Assembly (NCBI GenBank): GCA_951804985.1
Contig: OX638130.1
Coordinates: 99,445,700 to 99,509,699, forward strand
Direction of reading: 5' to 3'
DNA length: 64,000 bases
Origin: Dryomyza anilis
Taxonomy: Eukaryota > Arthropoda > Insecta > Diptera > Dryomyzidae
The notes under the pieces were generated by a model. That model saw only the letters and a list, made by a program, of their open reading frames with translations. It had not been told where the DNA came from and searched no databases. Positions 13,101-21,883 of this stretch are shown in pieces. The position numbers were made by a program, and so were the translations under genes. Numbering within the stretch: position 1 is the stretch's first letter; every line of letters starts with the position of its first letter.

Positions 13101-16100
13101 AGAGTATTTTTGATCGTTAACCTTGACTTTGCTCTACATAACCATAAAACATTTTCATTAGATTCATTAGATCCGCAATGTTAAAAAATCATTTAACAAT
13201 TGTCTTATAAAAATTTATAAAATTCGAGTTTTCATTGAAATATCATAAAAACTTATCGGAATATTTGCATTTACTGTATTTTTTAAATGTGGCGTAGAAG
13301 GGACTAGAAGGGACTACAATTACTATGTATTACGTTAGTAAAACACAAAAACTTAGTACGCTTTCAAAATCAGCGCACACGATTTATATAGAATTGATGT
13401 ATGCGATGTCCATATAAAATAGTTTTTCGCATTTTATTGTATAGTGTAATTGTTGTTTTCAACATCTTGTTAATGAGTAAATTTATGTGTAAAAAAATAA
13501 TGTTATTCATTTAATTAATGGAAGTCATAAAAACAAATTATAAGTAGTAATAAATATGAATAATTGTAAGTGTTATGCACATAAAGAAAAAATGCACTAA
13601 ATCAACTGTTTTAAAAGGAAATACAAAATTGAATTTTAAAGATATTTTAAAACATAAATTTAACAAACTGAGTGTGTAGTTTTCAGTTATCTAAGAATAA
13701 ACAAAAAATAAATCATATAAATTAATAAATATTATTACACCTTCCACTCAACATGTGTGCGCATTAATTCGACGCAATCACCAAAAAATAATCAAAATTG
13801 CATTATAGACTTTGCTGTTGCAATTACTTTTTCCACTTGAGTGACTAATTTCGAACGTAAATTTTACATCAAAACAGTAGGTCTATTAAATAATATCTAA
13901 ATTATAATACAAACAATATGTAATGATGGTTATTTTTTTTGGGTAATATATTTACACCATAATTAAGGCATATAATTAATATAGTACGTGCACAATAAAA
14001 TATTATATGGTTACGCTTTTTCACGAATAGCTGATTTTCCGTATGGGGAGTTCCATATAAAACATGACTCTTTCGTTCGTTAATAGATCTTTAAAGAATG
14101 AGGTAACATTTTTTTTTCTATTTTATTTTGAAATTTTAAATCACTATGACTTTTACTAGCGTTTAAAAGTGTTTTTTTTTTTTTGTGGTTAGTAACAACT
14201 TTTATATTGTTGTTTATTTGAGTGAGTAACGTGTGAAGCTTTTGTATGTAATACGAGTTTTTCATGCTTTTTTTTTTTAGTATTATTGTTTTAGTTTTTC
14301 ATTTAATTTATTAGTATTTTTCACAAATTTCAAATTTTTTAAATTACAATTGCAATGAGGATGAGGAAATATGTGGAGTGTTTGGTATTTGTTTTGTTTT
14401 TTTTTTTTTGTATTATTTTTGAATTATCTATCATCGAGTGTTACTACATGCAGCGCACTGTTGTCGAGTTTATATAGTTGTTTTATAGATTTTAGATTTG
14501 GTTACTGGCACCTGTTGACGTGCAGCTAATTGACATTGCTTTGGATTAGTTTTTACTTGGTACTAAACGAGTGTCTAGCGGTGACATTCATTTAACTATG
14601 GTACTGCAGAAAAATCATGTTTTATATATTTTTCTTTTGACGAAATTAATCTTTTTTTTTTGTTGCTAGATATAAATTTATAACGTCGGTTAATGTGTTT
14701 TGAATTGTTTTTTTTCTAATTTTGTATTTTAATCTTAGATATAAATTAAAAAGCCTATACAACAAATGAAAATAAACTCTTAACCTTTAAAGATCGTCAA
14801 CTCTTTGATAAATAAAAATATGTGAAAATCATGTTTGAAGTCGAAATTTTTTCATTTATGATTATGCTGATTATTTTTTGATTACAGTAGACAACAAATG
14901 AACGACTTTTTTTTCAAAATATTATTTCAAAATATTATTTTTCAATGGAGTACAAAAGATATCAAATCGAAAACTTAAATATGTAAAAATTTAAAGACAA
15001 ACAAATATATAGCAAAATACGAGAATTGCCATAAATTTGTTTAACGTAAACTTTAGACAATATTCAACCAGTTCGGAAGGTTAGATCACATGGAAATTTT
15101 TAAAATAGGTGTTATTATGATAGTTAGGAATATCAAAATTATAGTCGGTCTAAGCCGACTATAAATACCCTACACATATGAGGGTTACCATTCAAATTCA
15201 CCAGGGTATACGAATACTGAAAATAACTACAAACTTTCCATCGCTGAAGAATTTCCATTCATTTGATACCCATATTTACAAATGGGTAGGTGTACCGAAT
15301 TTCGATTTTTTTTTTTGGTAACCACAAATAGTTTCGCAGGAAAACATTATTTTCATGTATTTCAGCATGATGTCAATATATATTTGACCAAAAAAGTTTA
15401 CCTAAAGCACGTATACAGTAAAATTGATCTGTAGATGTAAATTTTATATGAGGTATTTGAACATAAGTGGTCGGTTCTCAGGTCACAATAGACCGATCAT
15501 GCCAATTTTCTTGTTCAGACAGCTTAAATTGATAAGTAATCTAAATCTAAAGTTTAATTGCTGTAGCTCTTCTACTTTTTCCGTAATCGTGATTTCAACG
15601 GACAGACAAAAGGACAGACGGACAGACAGACAGACGGACATACGGACGGACATCCCTAAATTGACTCAGGAGGTTATGCTAATCAAGAATATATATAGTT
15701 TTCCATACCGGAGATGCTTTCTGCAGTGTGTTACAAACGGCGTACCAAACTGAATATACCCTTTCACTCTTAGTGTAGGATATAAAAACTGAATTTGAGG
15801 TCTTGCTTAGAACCTTGCAGTTCATCGGAAAATCAGACTAAGATGGCGTTAATTTGTTTTTGTGGTGCTGTGCTCTTTTAAACTGTTCGATTTTTATCGA
15901 TTTTTACTACAATCGATGTGATTAAAATTGCTACAATTTTGAAAGATGATTGAAACTTGAATATTGAGTCATTAAATTATATCGTACTTTCGATTTATTT
16001 TTATTTTATTTTACCGCACACCGCAAAAATTAAACAATAATGTATTTATTTTTATTTAGTAGAGCTACAACTGCATTTTTTTTGTTTAAGAAGCATTTGT

Positions 16101-19100
16101 ATTTATTTGACTATTTTTTACTACACAATGTATTGTGAACTCATAACTACAGCTTGCAACTGTATTTGCGTATTTGACCGGGTCGGGTTAATTCATTTTA
16201 AATCGATTTTATATGCAATATATTCGCAGTTTTTCGAAAAGAGAAAAATCCAATGATTCTTTTGTACATGATTTGTCTTAATGTTGAAAAACATCAAAAT
16301 TGGTACAAAAAAAAAAAGAAATTACAATGGGTAATAAAATTAAATTTTTCAGGAATATTTCGGGCATATTTGCGGCAAACGCACTGATAAATAGAATATT
16401 TTGGGAAGTGTATAGCAGGTTGTAAATTTTAGTGGAATTTTGATGGCAGATTCAGACAGAAAACAGACAGATTTTAATACAAATTCCGCCTTTGTCTGTT
16501 TAAAATATGCCGAAAAAATGTTTCAAAACTACCTCGACCCTGCCAAAAATTTTGTCTGGGGGTGGGGATAAAGTAGGACACCACGAGACAGGAATTTCAG
16601 GAATATTTCCGGTAAACGCACAGCTAAATGGAATATCTTGGGAATTGTATAGTACCCAAGACAAAATTTTTAGCAGAGTCGAGGCAGATGAGAAACATTT
16701 CCTCGACATATTTCAAACAAACAAAGGCGGCGTTTGTATCAAAAGCAATCTGATTTCTCAGCAGTCCAGAGGTAGTGGGCTGGACTTGCATTCTGAAGGT
16801 CTCGGGTTCGAATCCCGGCTTGGGCATGGGCGCTCGTGGTGATATTAACCACAAAATTGTAGGGAATAGATTTCACAGTACATTGGATATAGTCTGTCTG
16901 AGTGCTGTGGATCTTAGTAGATATTCAAAAAAAAAAAAAAAAAAATCTGATTTCTGCCCCTTCCCCAAATATGGCGTGAATCTGCCATAAAAATTCCACA
17001 AAAATGTACAATCAGCTATACACGTTCCAAGATATTCCATTTATCTGTGCGTTTGCCGGAAATATTCCAGAAAAATGCCAAACATTTTATCTCGGGTAGT
17101 TCCGAAATATTTACTCGACATATTTCAAACAGACAAAGGCGGAATTTGTATCGAACCATCAAATTTTACAACCTGCTATACATTTCCCAAGATATTCCAT
17201 TTAGCTGTGCGTTTGCCGGAAATATGCCCGAAATATTCCTATAAAATGCCAAAAAATTTTTATCGGGCAAAATTTGATGGCATTTTAATAGAATATTCAC
17301 GCCATATTTTGGGAATGGGCAGAAAACAGACAGCTTTTGATACAAACTGCGCCTTTGTATGTTTAAAATATGTCGAAAAAAATGTTCAAAACTACCTCGA
17401 CCCTGCCAAAAATTTTGTCTGGGGACGTTTTGATTTTCCTCAATAATTTTGTAAATCCAATTTTAATATATTAACAATTTTGTTATATTGACGCCGTTCA
17501 AATGTAAAAAAAGATTTTTTTTTGAAAAAACAAAGATTTAAAATAGTAAGCGTTGAAGTCCCACTCTATTATTTTTCAGTGTTGGTGCATTATTGCCGCA
17601 GTGACCACTGTGACCGCAGTGACCACTAAAATCGGTTTTTTAACTTTCGGACCATTATTTCTTATTATGTTTGTATTAGATGTTTTTAAAACGAGTAAAC
17701 CATTAGAAAGAGTAATCAATTACCTTTCAAATGAGATCAAATTATTCCATATTGAGCCTATTGTTCTCGTGATACAGTAGTTTAACTAAATGCAAAAATG
17801 TTGATTATAGATGAAATTTTTAAATTTATTAAGGGGTAGAACTGCCAGAAAAAAAGACTATTTTAATTTAAAAAAAATATATATTTTTTGGTACAGAACA
17901 TTTATGTAAAATTTCAAAAAGATTGGAGCTCATAAAGTCATTTTTTTGTCGTAGGAGCCCGGTTCGATGTGTAATGGCCGTTTGCAGATATTGCAGTTTT
18001 TTGAATTGTAGAAAAATAATTTCTTTGGCATTTTATTAATGCAAATTATACAAAATGCTTTTTCTTCTGATGGAGTTGAAGAATATTTATCGATGTATTC
18101 TTTTTGCTCCTGTGAAAGGTTCGTTTCTCGGCTTTCTTGTGCAATTTAGATTTTATCGCAGGTGAAGTCAAAAGTGGTTTTCCATTGTTTTATGGCCACG
18201 ATTGAAGTTTCTCTTGACTAAACCAATTATATTATTTATATAACACAATGTTTTCACTAAAATTACAACAAACATTACATAAATTACGTTTCCCACTTTA
18301 GCCCAGAAAATGTTTTCCACTTTACCACAATATCGCAACATGAACATAACTTAGCACCATTTAAGTAATATTAAACTATTTTCATAACCCTTTTTTTAAC
18401 CATAACGTCCTAATTAGAAACGACAAAAATTATCACTTTCTGATAGCAAACACCAGTACTCTTTGAAATGATATAAATTTGAATTTATCATAATTTTTCT
18501 TTCTTGCCGACTTGTTCCATTGTAGCTACTTTGGCGCCAAAGCAGCTGAGTTTATTTTATACAGCATTATGAATTTGTAAATCTTTGAAACAATCACTTC
18601 TATGCCAAATATGGTTTAAAATCCTAAAAAGGCATTCATTAATTAATTATGCAAAATAATAAAGAAAAAAAAACCATAGAATCAAAGCGGAAAATCAGAG
18701 AACAACCCTGAACTAAAAGCTACAACATGACATTAAGTGCAATTATTGCAAAAGCCGCTATTAATTAATAATAACAAGGTTTCTTTAAACAGAAAAATCA
18801 AGTTAGCTGCAAGAACATTACCCAAGTTAATTATAAAAAAAGTTATTTCTGTGTGCTACTGGCGAATGACTCAACAGCTACGTTCAACAAACTTCATGGT
18901 TCAACAAACGTGGTTTGCTAGATGAACGTTTCGATTTTTCTACGATTGTTTTGTATTATTTTTTGCATGTTTTAAATTTAATTTGTACCACTGTCTTTGG
19001 AAAAACTTACCCAACATGCTGTTTTCCTTGGCATCCTCGCAACGACTGACCACACGAATGACGCCACGTCCGGCGATCGGTGAAAAAGTGACAATGCCAC

Positions 19101-19260
19101 CGATGCGTGCGATATGTGGTGGGATGCGTGGATCATCGTTGCCATCATCGTCGTCACCATTATTATTATTGTTGTTGTTGTTCACATTGTTATTGTTGTT
19201 GTGTTGATTGTTGTCAGTGTTGTTGACATTATTGGTAATATCGTTGCCAAATGGACGCAT
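1000..19260 (-). CDS. LRRC20-like leucine-rich-repeat protein, two alternative first exons
   Basis: Spliced minus-strand gene. Three shared exons (1452-1595, 1221-1388, 1000-1154) encode leucine-rich repeats, for example DLSQCELMQIPDAVYHL and DLNLSHNQMAKLPEEL, and end with EEDDW and a TAA stop. Two first exons both end in phase 1 and can each join at 1595. The near exon (1962-2025) gives a 176-residue protein; the far exon (19011-19260) gives a 238-residue protein with an Asn/Asp-rich N-terminus. Phase arithmetic closes for both forms (531 and 717 coding bases). The short form is close in length to vertebrate LRRC20 (184 residues), and the segment before the first LRR has the same layout. LRRs are usually protein-binding surfaces; no specific partner is known to me. 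The family assignment is from memory of LRRC20, not a search. Confidence 0.8.
1221..1388 (-). CDS. LRRC20-like exon with two LRRs
   Basis: Acceptor AG at 1389-1390, donor GT at 1219-1220, 168 bases, phase 1 at both ends. It encodes consecutive LRR units (NLSHNQMAKLPEEL, LNISHNSFIVLPPVVF, LRELNASNNAI) with the LxxLxLxxNxL spacing. Confidence 0.85.
1452..1595 (-). CDS. LRRC20-like first shared exon
   Basis: Acceptor AG at 1596-1597, donor GT at 1450-1451, 144 bases. It encodes the first LRR (DLSQCELMQIPDAVYHLMRN) and a second (LKTCDLSGNVIKKIAPKF). The opening Asp codon is completed by the last G of either alternative first exon. Confidence 0.84.
1962..2025 (-). CDS. LRRC20-like short-form first coding exon
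   Basis: An ATG at 2023-2025 opens 21 codons beginning MAHQVVKIVERCETANESEY, followed by a donor whose GT is at 1960-1961, leaving phase 1. The downstream exon continues in frame. The segment RCETANESEYLD closely parallels RCEDAKENSMLD in the distal first exon. A promoter must lie upstream, in about 2030-2350, but no core element was assigned. Confidence 0.72.
2031..3350. other. 5' flank of short-form exon, non-coding
   Basis: Part of the large intron of the long LRRC20-like isoform and the probable promoter region of the short one. Nothing coding is visible. It holds a foldback element around 2960-3190, described separately. Confidence 0.45.
2960..3190. repeat. Foldback MITE-like inverted repeat
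   Basis: A 22-base segment at 2990-3011 (TCCAGCAATGAAATTCAG...) is repeated as a perfect reverse complement at 3145-3166, with weaker complementarity outwards (ATTAATTG on the left, CAATTAAT on the right). The arms frame about 130 bases, the size of a short non-autonomous DNA element. Target duplications could not be fixed. Confidence 0.6.
3360..5750. repeat. 19-bp AT-rich satellite array 1
   Basis: About 100 head-to-tail units of a 19-bp repeat, consensus ATTCAATTTTTCACTAAAA. A homogeneous block of the variant with TTCAAATTTTCAC occupies about 4815-5050. The left part contains a higher-order duplication: a segment from about 3577 recurs 396 bases later, so ATTCTG falls at both 3595 and 3991. 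The right end is interrupted by a foldback element at 5504-5685 and then decays. It lies in the LRRC20-like long intron. Confidence 0.95.
5504..5685. mobile_element. 182-bp foldback MITE with TAA target duplication
   Basis: A near-perfect palindrome. The left end AGCTCGAATCACACGA matches the reverse complement of the right end TCGTGTGATTCCAGCT with two mismatches, and complementarity runs almost to the centre. It is flanked by TAA at 5501-5503 and 5686-5688. Removing it with one TAA restores a consensus satellite unit (GCACTAAAAATTC). A 3-bp TAA duplication fits PIF/Harbinger-type MITEs; the superfamily assignment is inference. Confidence 0.8.
6131..6804 (+). other. Non-repetitive island with exon-like borders
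   Basis: This stretch is less AT-rich than its surroundings. It is preceded by a T-rich run and TTATAG (acceptor-like) and ends in CAGTTG followed by GTAAGT at 6805 (a consensus donor) on the plus strand. A 65-codon frame at 6506-6703 begins MARHWKIRSS and has no domain I recognise; the opposite strand is also partly open there. It could be an exon of an unannotated plus-strand transcript or chance. Confidence 0.2.
7212..7520 (+). mobile_element. tRNA-derived SINE, family A, copy 1
   Basis: The head carries a pol III A box (TGGCTCAGTGG, 7222-7232) and a B box (GGTTCAAGTCT, 7266-7276) in tRNA spacing. A shared body follows, then an (ATT)n tail. An 8-bp target duplication TAATTGAA flanks it at 7204-7211 and 7521-7528. 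The body recurs at about 41401-41685 and, inverted, at about 58730-58840. It is not a functional tRNA: no complete cloverleaf or 3' acceptor arm was found. Confidence 0.85.
8085..8637. mobile_element. Non-autonomous DNA element with 24-bp inverted termini
   Basis: The left end AGGGTCATTCTACACC and the inverted right end CGGGCCATTCCACACC both continue into AAATCGAC, giving about 24-bp terminal inverted repeats with three mismatches. TA dinucleotides flank both ends (8083-8084 and 8638-8639), as for Tc1/mariner-type insertions. The 553-bp interior has no useful open frame. A decayed piece of the right end may lie at about 17870-17985. Confidence 0.65.
8640..11335. other. Intronic AT-rich DNA, no gene seen
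   Basis: Part of the LRRC20-like long intron. Short open frames on both strands lack domains and have no splice support. Homopolymer runs are common. No repeat family was assigned here. Confidence 0.4.
11340..11490. repeat. Inverted repeat with 48-bp arms next to a transposon
   Basis: The left arm at about 11340-11387 (AATTGTTTGTGTTCAAAGCA...) pairs with the right arm at about 11443-11490 (...TGCTTTGAAAACAAACAATT) with few mismatches around a loop of about 55 bases. It lies 13 bases from the left end of the Tc1/mariner copy at 11504, so it may be a separate MITE that served as the target region. Confidence 0.6.
11504..12803 (+). mobile_element. Tc1/mariner DD37E transposon, copy 1 (dead)
   Basis: A 1300-bp element with terminal inverted repeats beginning AGGACTGCGTCGAATAAAAT, flanked by TA at 11502-11503 and 12804-12805. 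It carries a broken transposase (described separately). A second copy of the family lies inverted at 29453-30743. The two copies look similar along their length, suggesting fairly recent activity; a percentage was not computed. Confidence 0.93.
11660..12665 (+). pseudogene. Tc1/mariner DD37E transposase, frameshifted
   Basis: The N-terminal helix-turn-helix part (from ATG at 11660, MENEVEVRENIIK, then KKIAEEVGANPKTISRVI) stops at 11846-11848. The rest continues in another frame to the TAA after 12665. The catalytic region has CIMDDETYV (first Asp), FFWPNLASCHYS (second Asp replaced by Asn) and PELRPIERYW (final Glu). Counting 37 residues between the second and third catalytic positions gives a DD37E arrangement, as in the ITmD37E group, rather than Tc1 DD34E. 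The frameshift plus the Asp-to-Asn change make this copy inactive. Confidence 0.88.
12806..15065. other. Intronic AT-rich DNA, no gene seen
   Basis: Part of the LRRC20-like long intron. No coding signal. A segment near 13260-13450 resembles 7855-8080 (both contain ATAGAATTGATGTATG), implying shared old repeat sequence. Long T tracts occur at 14110-14450. Confidence 0.4.
15070..15789 (-). mobile_element. DINE-1/Helentron-like element, copy A
   Basis: It shares landmarks with copies at 25950-26757 and 28465-29113: a palindromic ATAGTCGGTCTAAGCCGACT near one end (about 15138-15165), the phrase ACCCTACACATATGAGGGT, a (GACA)n tract at about 15600-15655, and a terminal ACCCTTTCACTC...GTGTAGG. This organisation resembles the DINE-1/INE-1 (Helentron) elements of flies. 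The strand is given relative to the other copies. No protein is encoded; the 109-codon frame here is only an open run through the repeat. Confidence 0.6.
16345..17430. repeat. Nested foldback cluster
   Basis: A segment with the phrase CGCCTTTGTCTGTTTAAAAT followed by CTCGACCCTGCCAAAAATTT recurs directly at 16487-16560 and 17345-17425. It also occurs inverted at about 16655-16740 and 17095-17150. Other shared phrases (AGATATTCCATTTA, GCGTTTGCCGGAAATAT) also occur on both strands. This is a set of nested inverted repeats typical of foldback elements. A SINE has inserted at 16759. Open frames here are by-products of the repeats. Confidence 0.65.
16759..16943 (+). mobile_element. tRNA-derived SINE, family B, with poly(A) tail
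   Basis: A 185-bp insertion with a perfect B box GGTTCGAATCC at 16805-16815, an A-box-like AGAGGTAGTGGGC upstream, an unrelated body, and a pure A tail ending at 16943. A 12-bp target duplication AATCTGATTTCT lies at 16747-16758 and 16944-16955. The intact duplication and uniform tail indicate a comparatively young insertion by LINE-type retrotransposition. Head and body differ from the SINE at 7212. Confidence 0.88.
17430..19010. other. Intronic DNA with a possible dead coding remnant
   Basis: The last part of the LRRC20-like long intron before its distal first exon. Most of it is featureless AT-rich sequence. Near 17870-17985 is a decayed match to the right half of the element at 8085-8637. 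A possible decayed coding remnant on the minus strand is listed separately. Confidence 0.35.
17940..18228 (-). pseudogene. Possible decayed protein fragment with CxxC pairs
   Basis: One minus-strand frame reads roughly 95 codons with a single internal TAA (about 18150). It includes NLSQEQKEYIDKYSS and two CxxC pairs (FCIICIN and CNICKR) spaced like a zinc-binding site, ending SYDKKMTL and a stop. I do not recognise the family. A remnant of a transposon-encoded or host zinc-binding protein is possible, and chance openness is not excluded. Confidence 0.25.
19011..19260 (-). CDS. LRRC20-like long-form first coding exon
   Basis: The ATG at 19258-19260 opens 83 codons plus one base, ending at a strong donor (GTAAGT from 19010). 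The N-terminus is an Asn-rich, then Asp-rich low-complexity run (about residues 8-42), followed by a distinctive segment containing IPPHIARIGGIVTFSPIAGR and VVSRCEDAKENSML. Phase 1 matches the acceptor at 1595 and makes NSML-D-LSQCEL. The other possible downstream partner is unknown, but the parallel with the short-form exon (RCETANESEYL-D) supports this join. Codon runs of AAC/AAT and GAT/GAC are prone to length variation. Confidence 0.75.
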
Positions 19261-20144
19261 TTTGTAGCTGTTTTATTTTTATTATAGTTTTTAAATATTT
19301 TTACAAAACTTTTAATAGCTGTTAAATTTATTTTTGTTTTCAAACAAACAATTTTTTTTTCAAGTTCTTTTATTTATTTTCAAAACAATATCAAAAAAAT
19401 TAAAATTTTCGAAATTTTAATTTTTTAAAAAATTATTATTTTATTTTTAATATTTCTTTATATAAAATTTTTAAATTATTTTTTTTTTCATTTATTTTTT
19501 TGTTTTGAAATTCTTTACTCAGTTTTTTCTTCTTTCAATTTTAATTAACGCGCAATATTTGTTTTGTAATTATTTTTAATCTGCACTTAATTGCTATAAA
19601 TTCCGTCGTTGCACTGCATTGATTTGCAAAAACGTTGTTAACTCGTAGCCGTGGTCTTCCGTTTTTCAAATGGCTCAAAAGCTTTTCCATCAGCTGTTTT
19701 TATACCACGGAAGAAGAAAGAAAACACAGTCTGTCAAATACGACACAACAACAAAACTCAATTCAATCCAATCAAAACAAAACAAAACAAAACAAAATTT
19801 ACGATCGCTACACTTGTGATCGTTTTGTGTCGTTGTGTTGTTGTTCTCTTCTTCTCTTTTCATCTGTTTTGTTTTGATTTTCTTATTTGACTGATCGTTC
19901 TCCAGTCGTTTGTTTTGCTTCGGTTTTACGTTGCGTTTTAATTAATGAACAAAGCTTTGTTGCTCTTTCTCTCACTCCCCACCCTCATCACTCTATTTTT
20001 TGATTACTCACTTACTCCTCTCAGTAAAGCATATACGAGCAATCACAATTTTTTCTCACTCAGTGCACCTGTTTTCAAATTTGTTGGTAGTTTTTTGTGC
20101 AAGAGGGTTGCCAAGTTCTCAAAATAGTTTCGAATATATCGTGA

Positions 20145-20205
20145 GATTATATTCAATAAAGTCCATCTACTATGATTTTGTAGATGGACTATATTGAATA
20201 TAATC
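20145..20205. repeat. 61-nt near-perfect hairpin
   Basis: The left arm at 20145-20170 and right arm at 20180-20205 are reverse complements over 26 bases with one mismatch, around a 9-base loop. It lies about 885 bases upstream of the long-form LRRC20-like start codon. No related copy was noticed in the window. Confidence 0.85.
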
Positions 20206-21664
20206 CCTCCGGAAAGGGAGAAAAATATGAGGATGTAGAGTACTCCAATTCCTATAGATCTGCGTTCGTATGCTACGTATTTTATGCAAAACCATTGAAA
20301 ATGTGCCGAGTTTGACAGTTAAACTACGCAAACGCACTCATTTAGGGTCTAGGGTTAATTGCGAACCGTAAAAATGGCGATCAATATATCTTTTACAATA
20401 TTAAATAAAAAAATGGGCTTTCCTTGATACAATAAAAAAAAAGTATTGCTATCCATATGTGATCAATGTCTATTAAAAATGAGTAGAATATTATAGTGAA
20501 GACATGTGCATAGAATCAGCGATTTGTTTATTGTTTTAATCAAACGGTATCCTCATTGTACATTGCTTTTTGCCTTTAAAAAAAATCCTCGAAGTCACAA
20601 TTGAAAAACGACTTCTTCGCAGATGAAAAAATTCCGGCCTGAAATGTTTTCAATTTGGTGAACTCCGAAAATATATATTTGTCCACTCACGAATTGATTT
20701 CGTATTTTTATTTGCATTTAACCCAGTTGAAATTTACCCTATAAAGGTAGCCATGATCATTTTTAGTTCATGTTCCTCATATAGCCAGTCGGGTTATTCC
20801 AAGGAATAAATTAAATGATATGTTTCATATGATGAGCCGTTTACAATTTATACTAAAGTATACCATTGAACTTAATATTTAAGTTGACGCCTTTTTGGAA
20901 AAAATCTACCAGCTTTTGTTGCTTTTTTTATTACTTAATATAACTAAAAACTATTATTAAAATCTAGACAAAAAGAAATGAAAAAAAACATGATTTTTAA
21001 TCTTGAATTTTTGGGAATTTCTTTCTTAAAAAACTTTTAAAAATATGAAAATAAATTTAAAATGGTTCTTAATTTTATCTATAGTTTTATATCGATTTCT
21101 CCCAGGCAGAACATCGTAATTTTTGATTACGATTCTTTATTAATCGTCATCAAAAGTAATCGTAATCCAACTATTACTGCTCTGATATAAAATAAATCCA
21201 AATGACACTTATTAAATATTATACCTGGAAGGTATCAATTCCATTATAAAAAATGTTGGTTAATATAAAATTTTAAATTTTTTATTATACAATTCATTGC
21301 TGTAAGCCTTATCAATGACGTGTGAACTATAAAGTTTAAAAAACAATATATGTTTAATTGTATACATACAAATAGAGGCTATTTGATGTCAAAATGACCA
21401 TTTTATTTTAGTATTTCTTATAATGACTAATTTAAGGATTTTTAATAATTTTATGTAAATGGTAGAAAATCTTAAAATATGAGTATTTGTAGAGAATCTA
21501 TTTACCTTTATTGTAATAATGTAAATTTGAATTTAATTATATATTTTCAATGTGTTTCCATTAAAGTAAAAGACTGACCACTGGCCAGTCTCAATGTATA
21601 TCTAATATATCAGAAAATGTAGCTACAAGTGTTATTAAAAAGAAAGCGTTTGTAATCATATGTA

Positions 21665-21883
21665 CATCCAGAAAAAAATACTATATAAATAATAGTTTTT
21701 TACTAATAAAAATAATCAATAATATAAATTATTATTTTGATCGGAAAATACCATTAAATACTGGAAAATACCATGACATTGCCATTGAGTTTATATGAAA
21801 TGATTCATTTTTTGTATTATTAAATCAGTAATTGTCCTATTGACCAATTTTAATGGGATTTGAGGGAATTTTTTTTCTGGGTT
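21665..21883. mobile_element. TA-flanked MITE family M, copy 1
   Basis: About 219 bp beginning CATCCAGAAAAAAATACTAT and ending ...TTTTTTCTGGGTT, preceded by TA. It is the same family as copies at 35886, 52579 and 56407. The right-hand TA is lost, so this is the most eroded terminus of the four. Confidence 0.75.

Noticed and set aside
15424..15753. 109-codon plus-strand open frame
   Set aside because: It lies wholly inside the DINE-like element and runs through the (GACA)n tract (DRQKDRRTDRQ). Related copies do not keep the frame open.
19635..20127. Plus-strand frames of 60-80 codons upstream of the LRR gene
   Set aside because: They have no domains and mutually overlapping frames. This is probably the promoter or 5' UTR region of the opposite-strand gene, with CAAAA repeats at 19770-19800.
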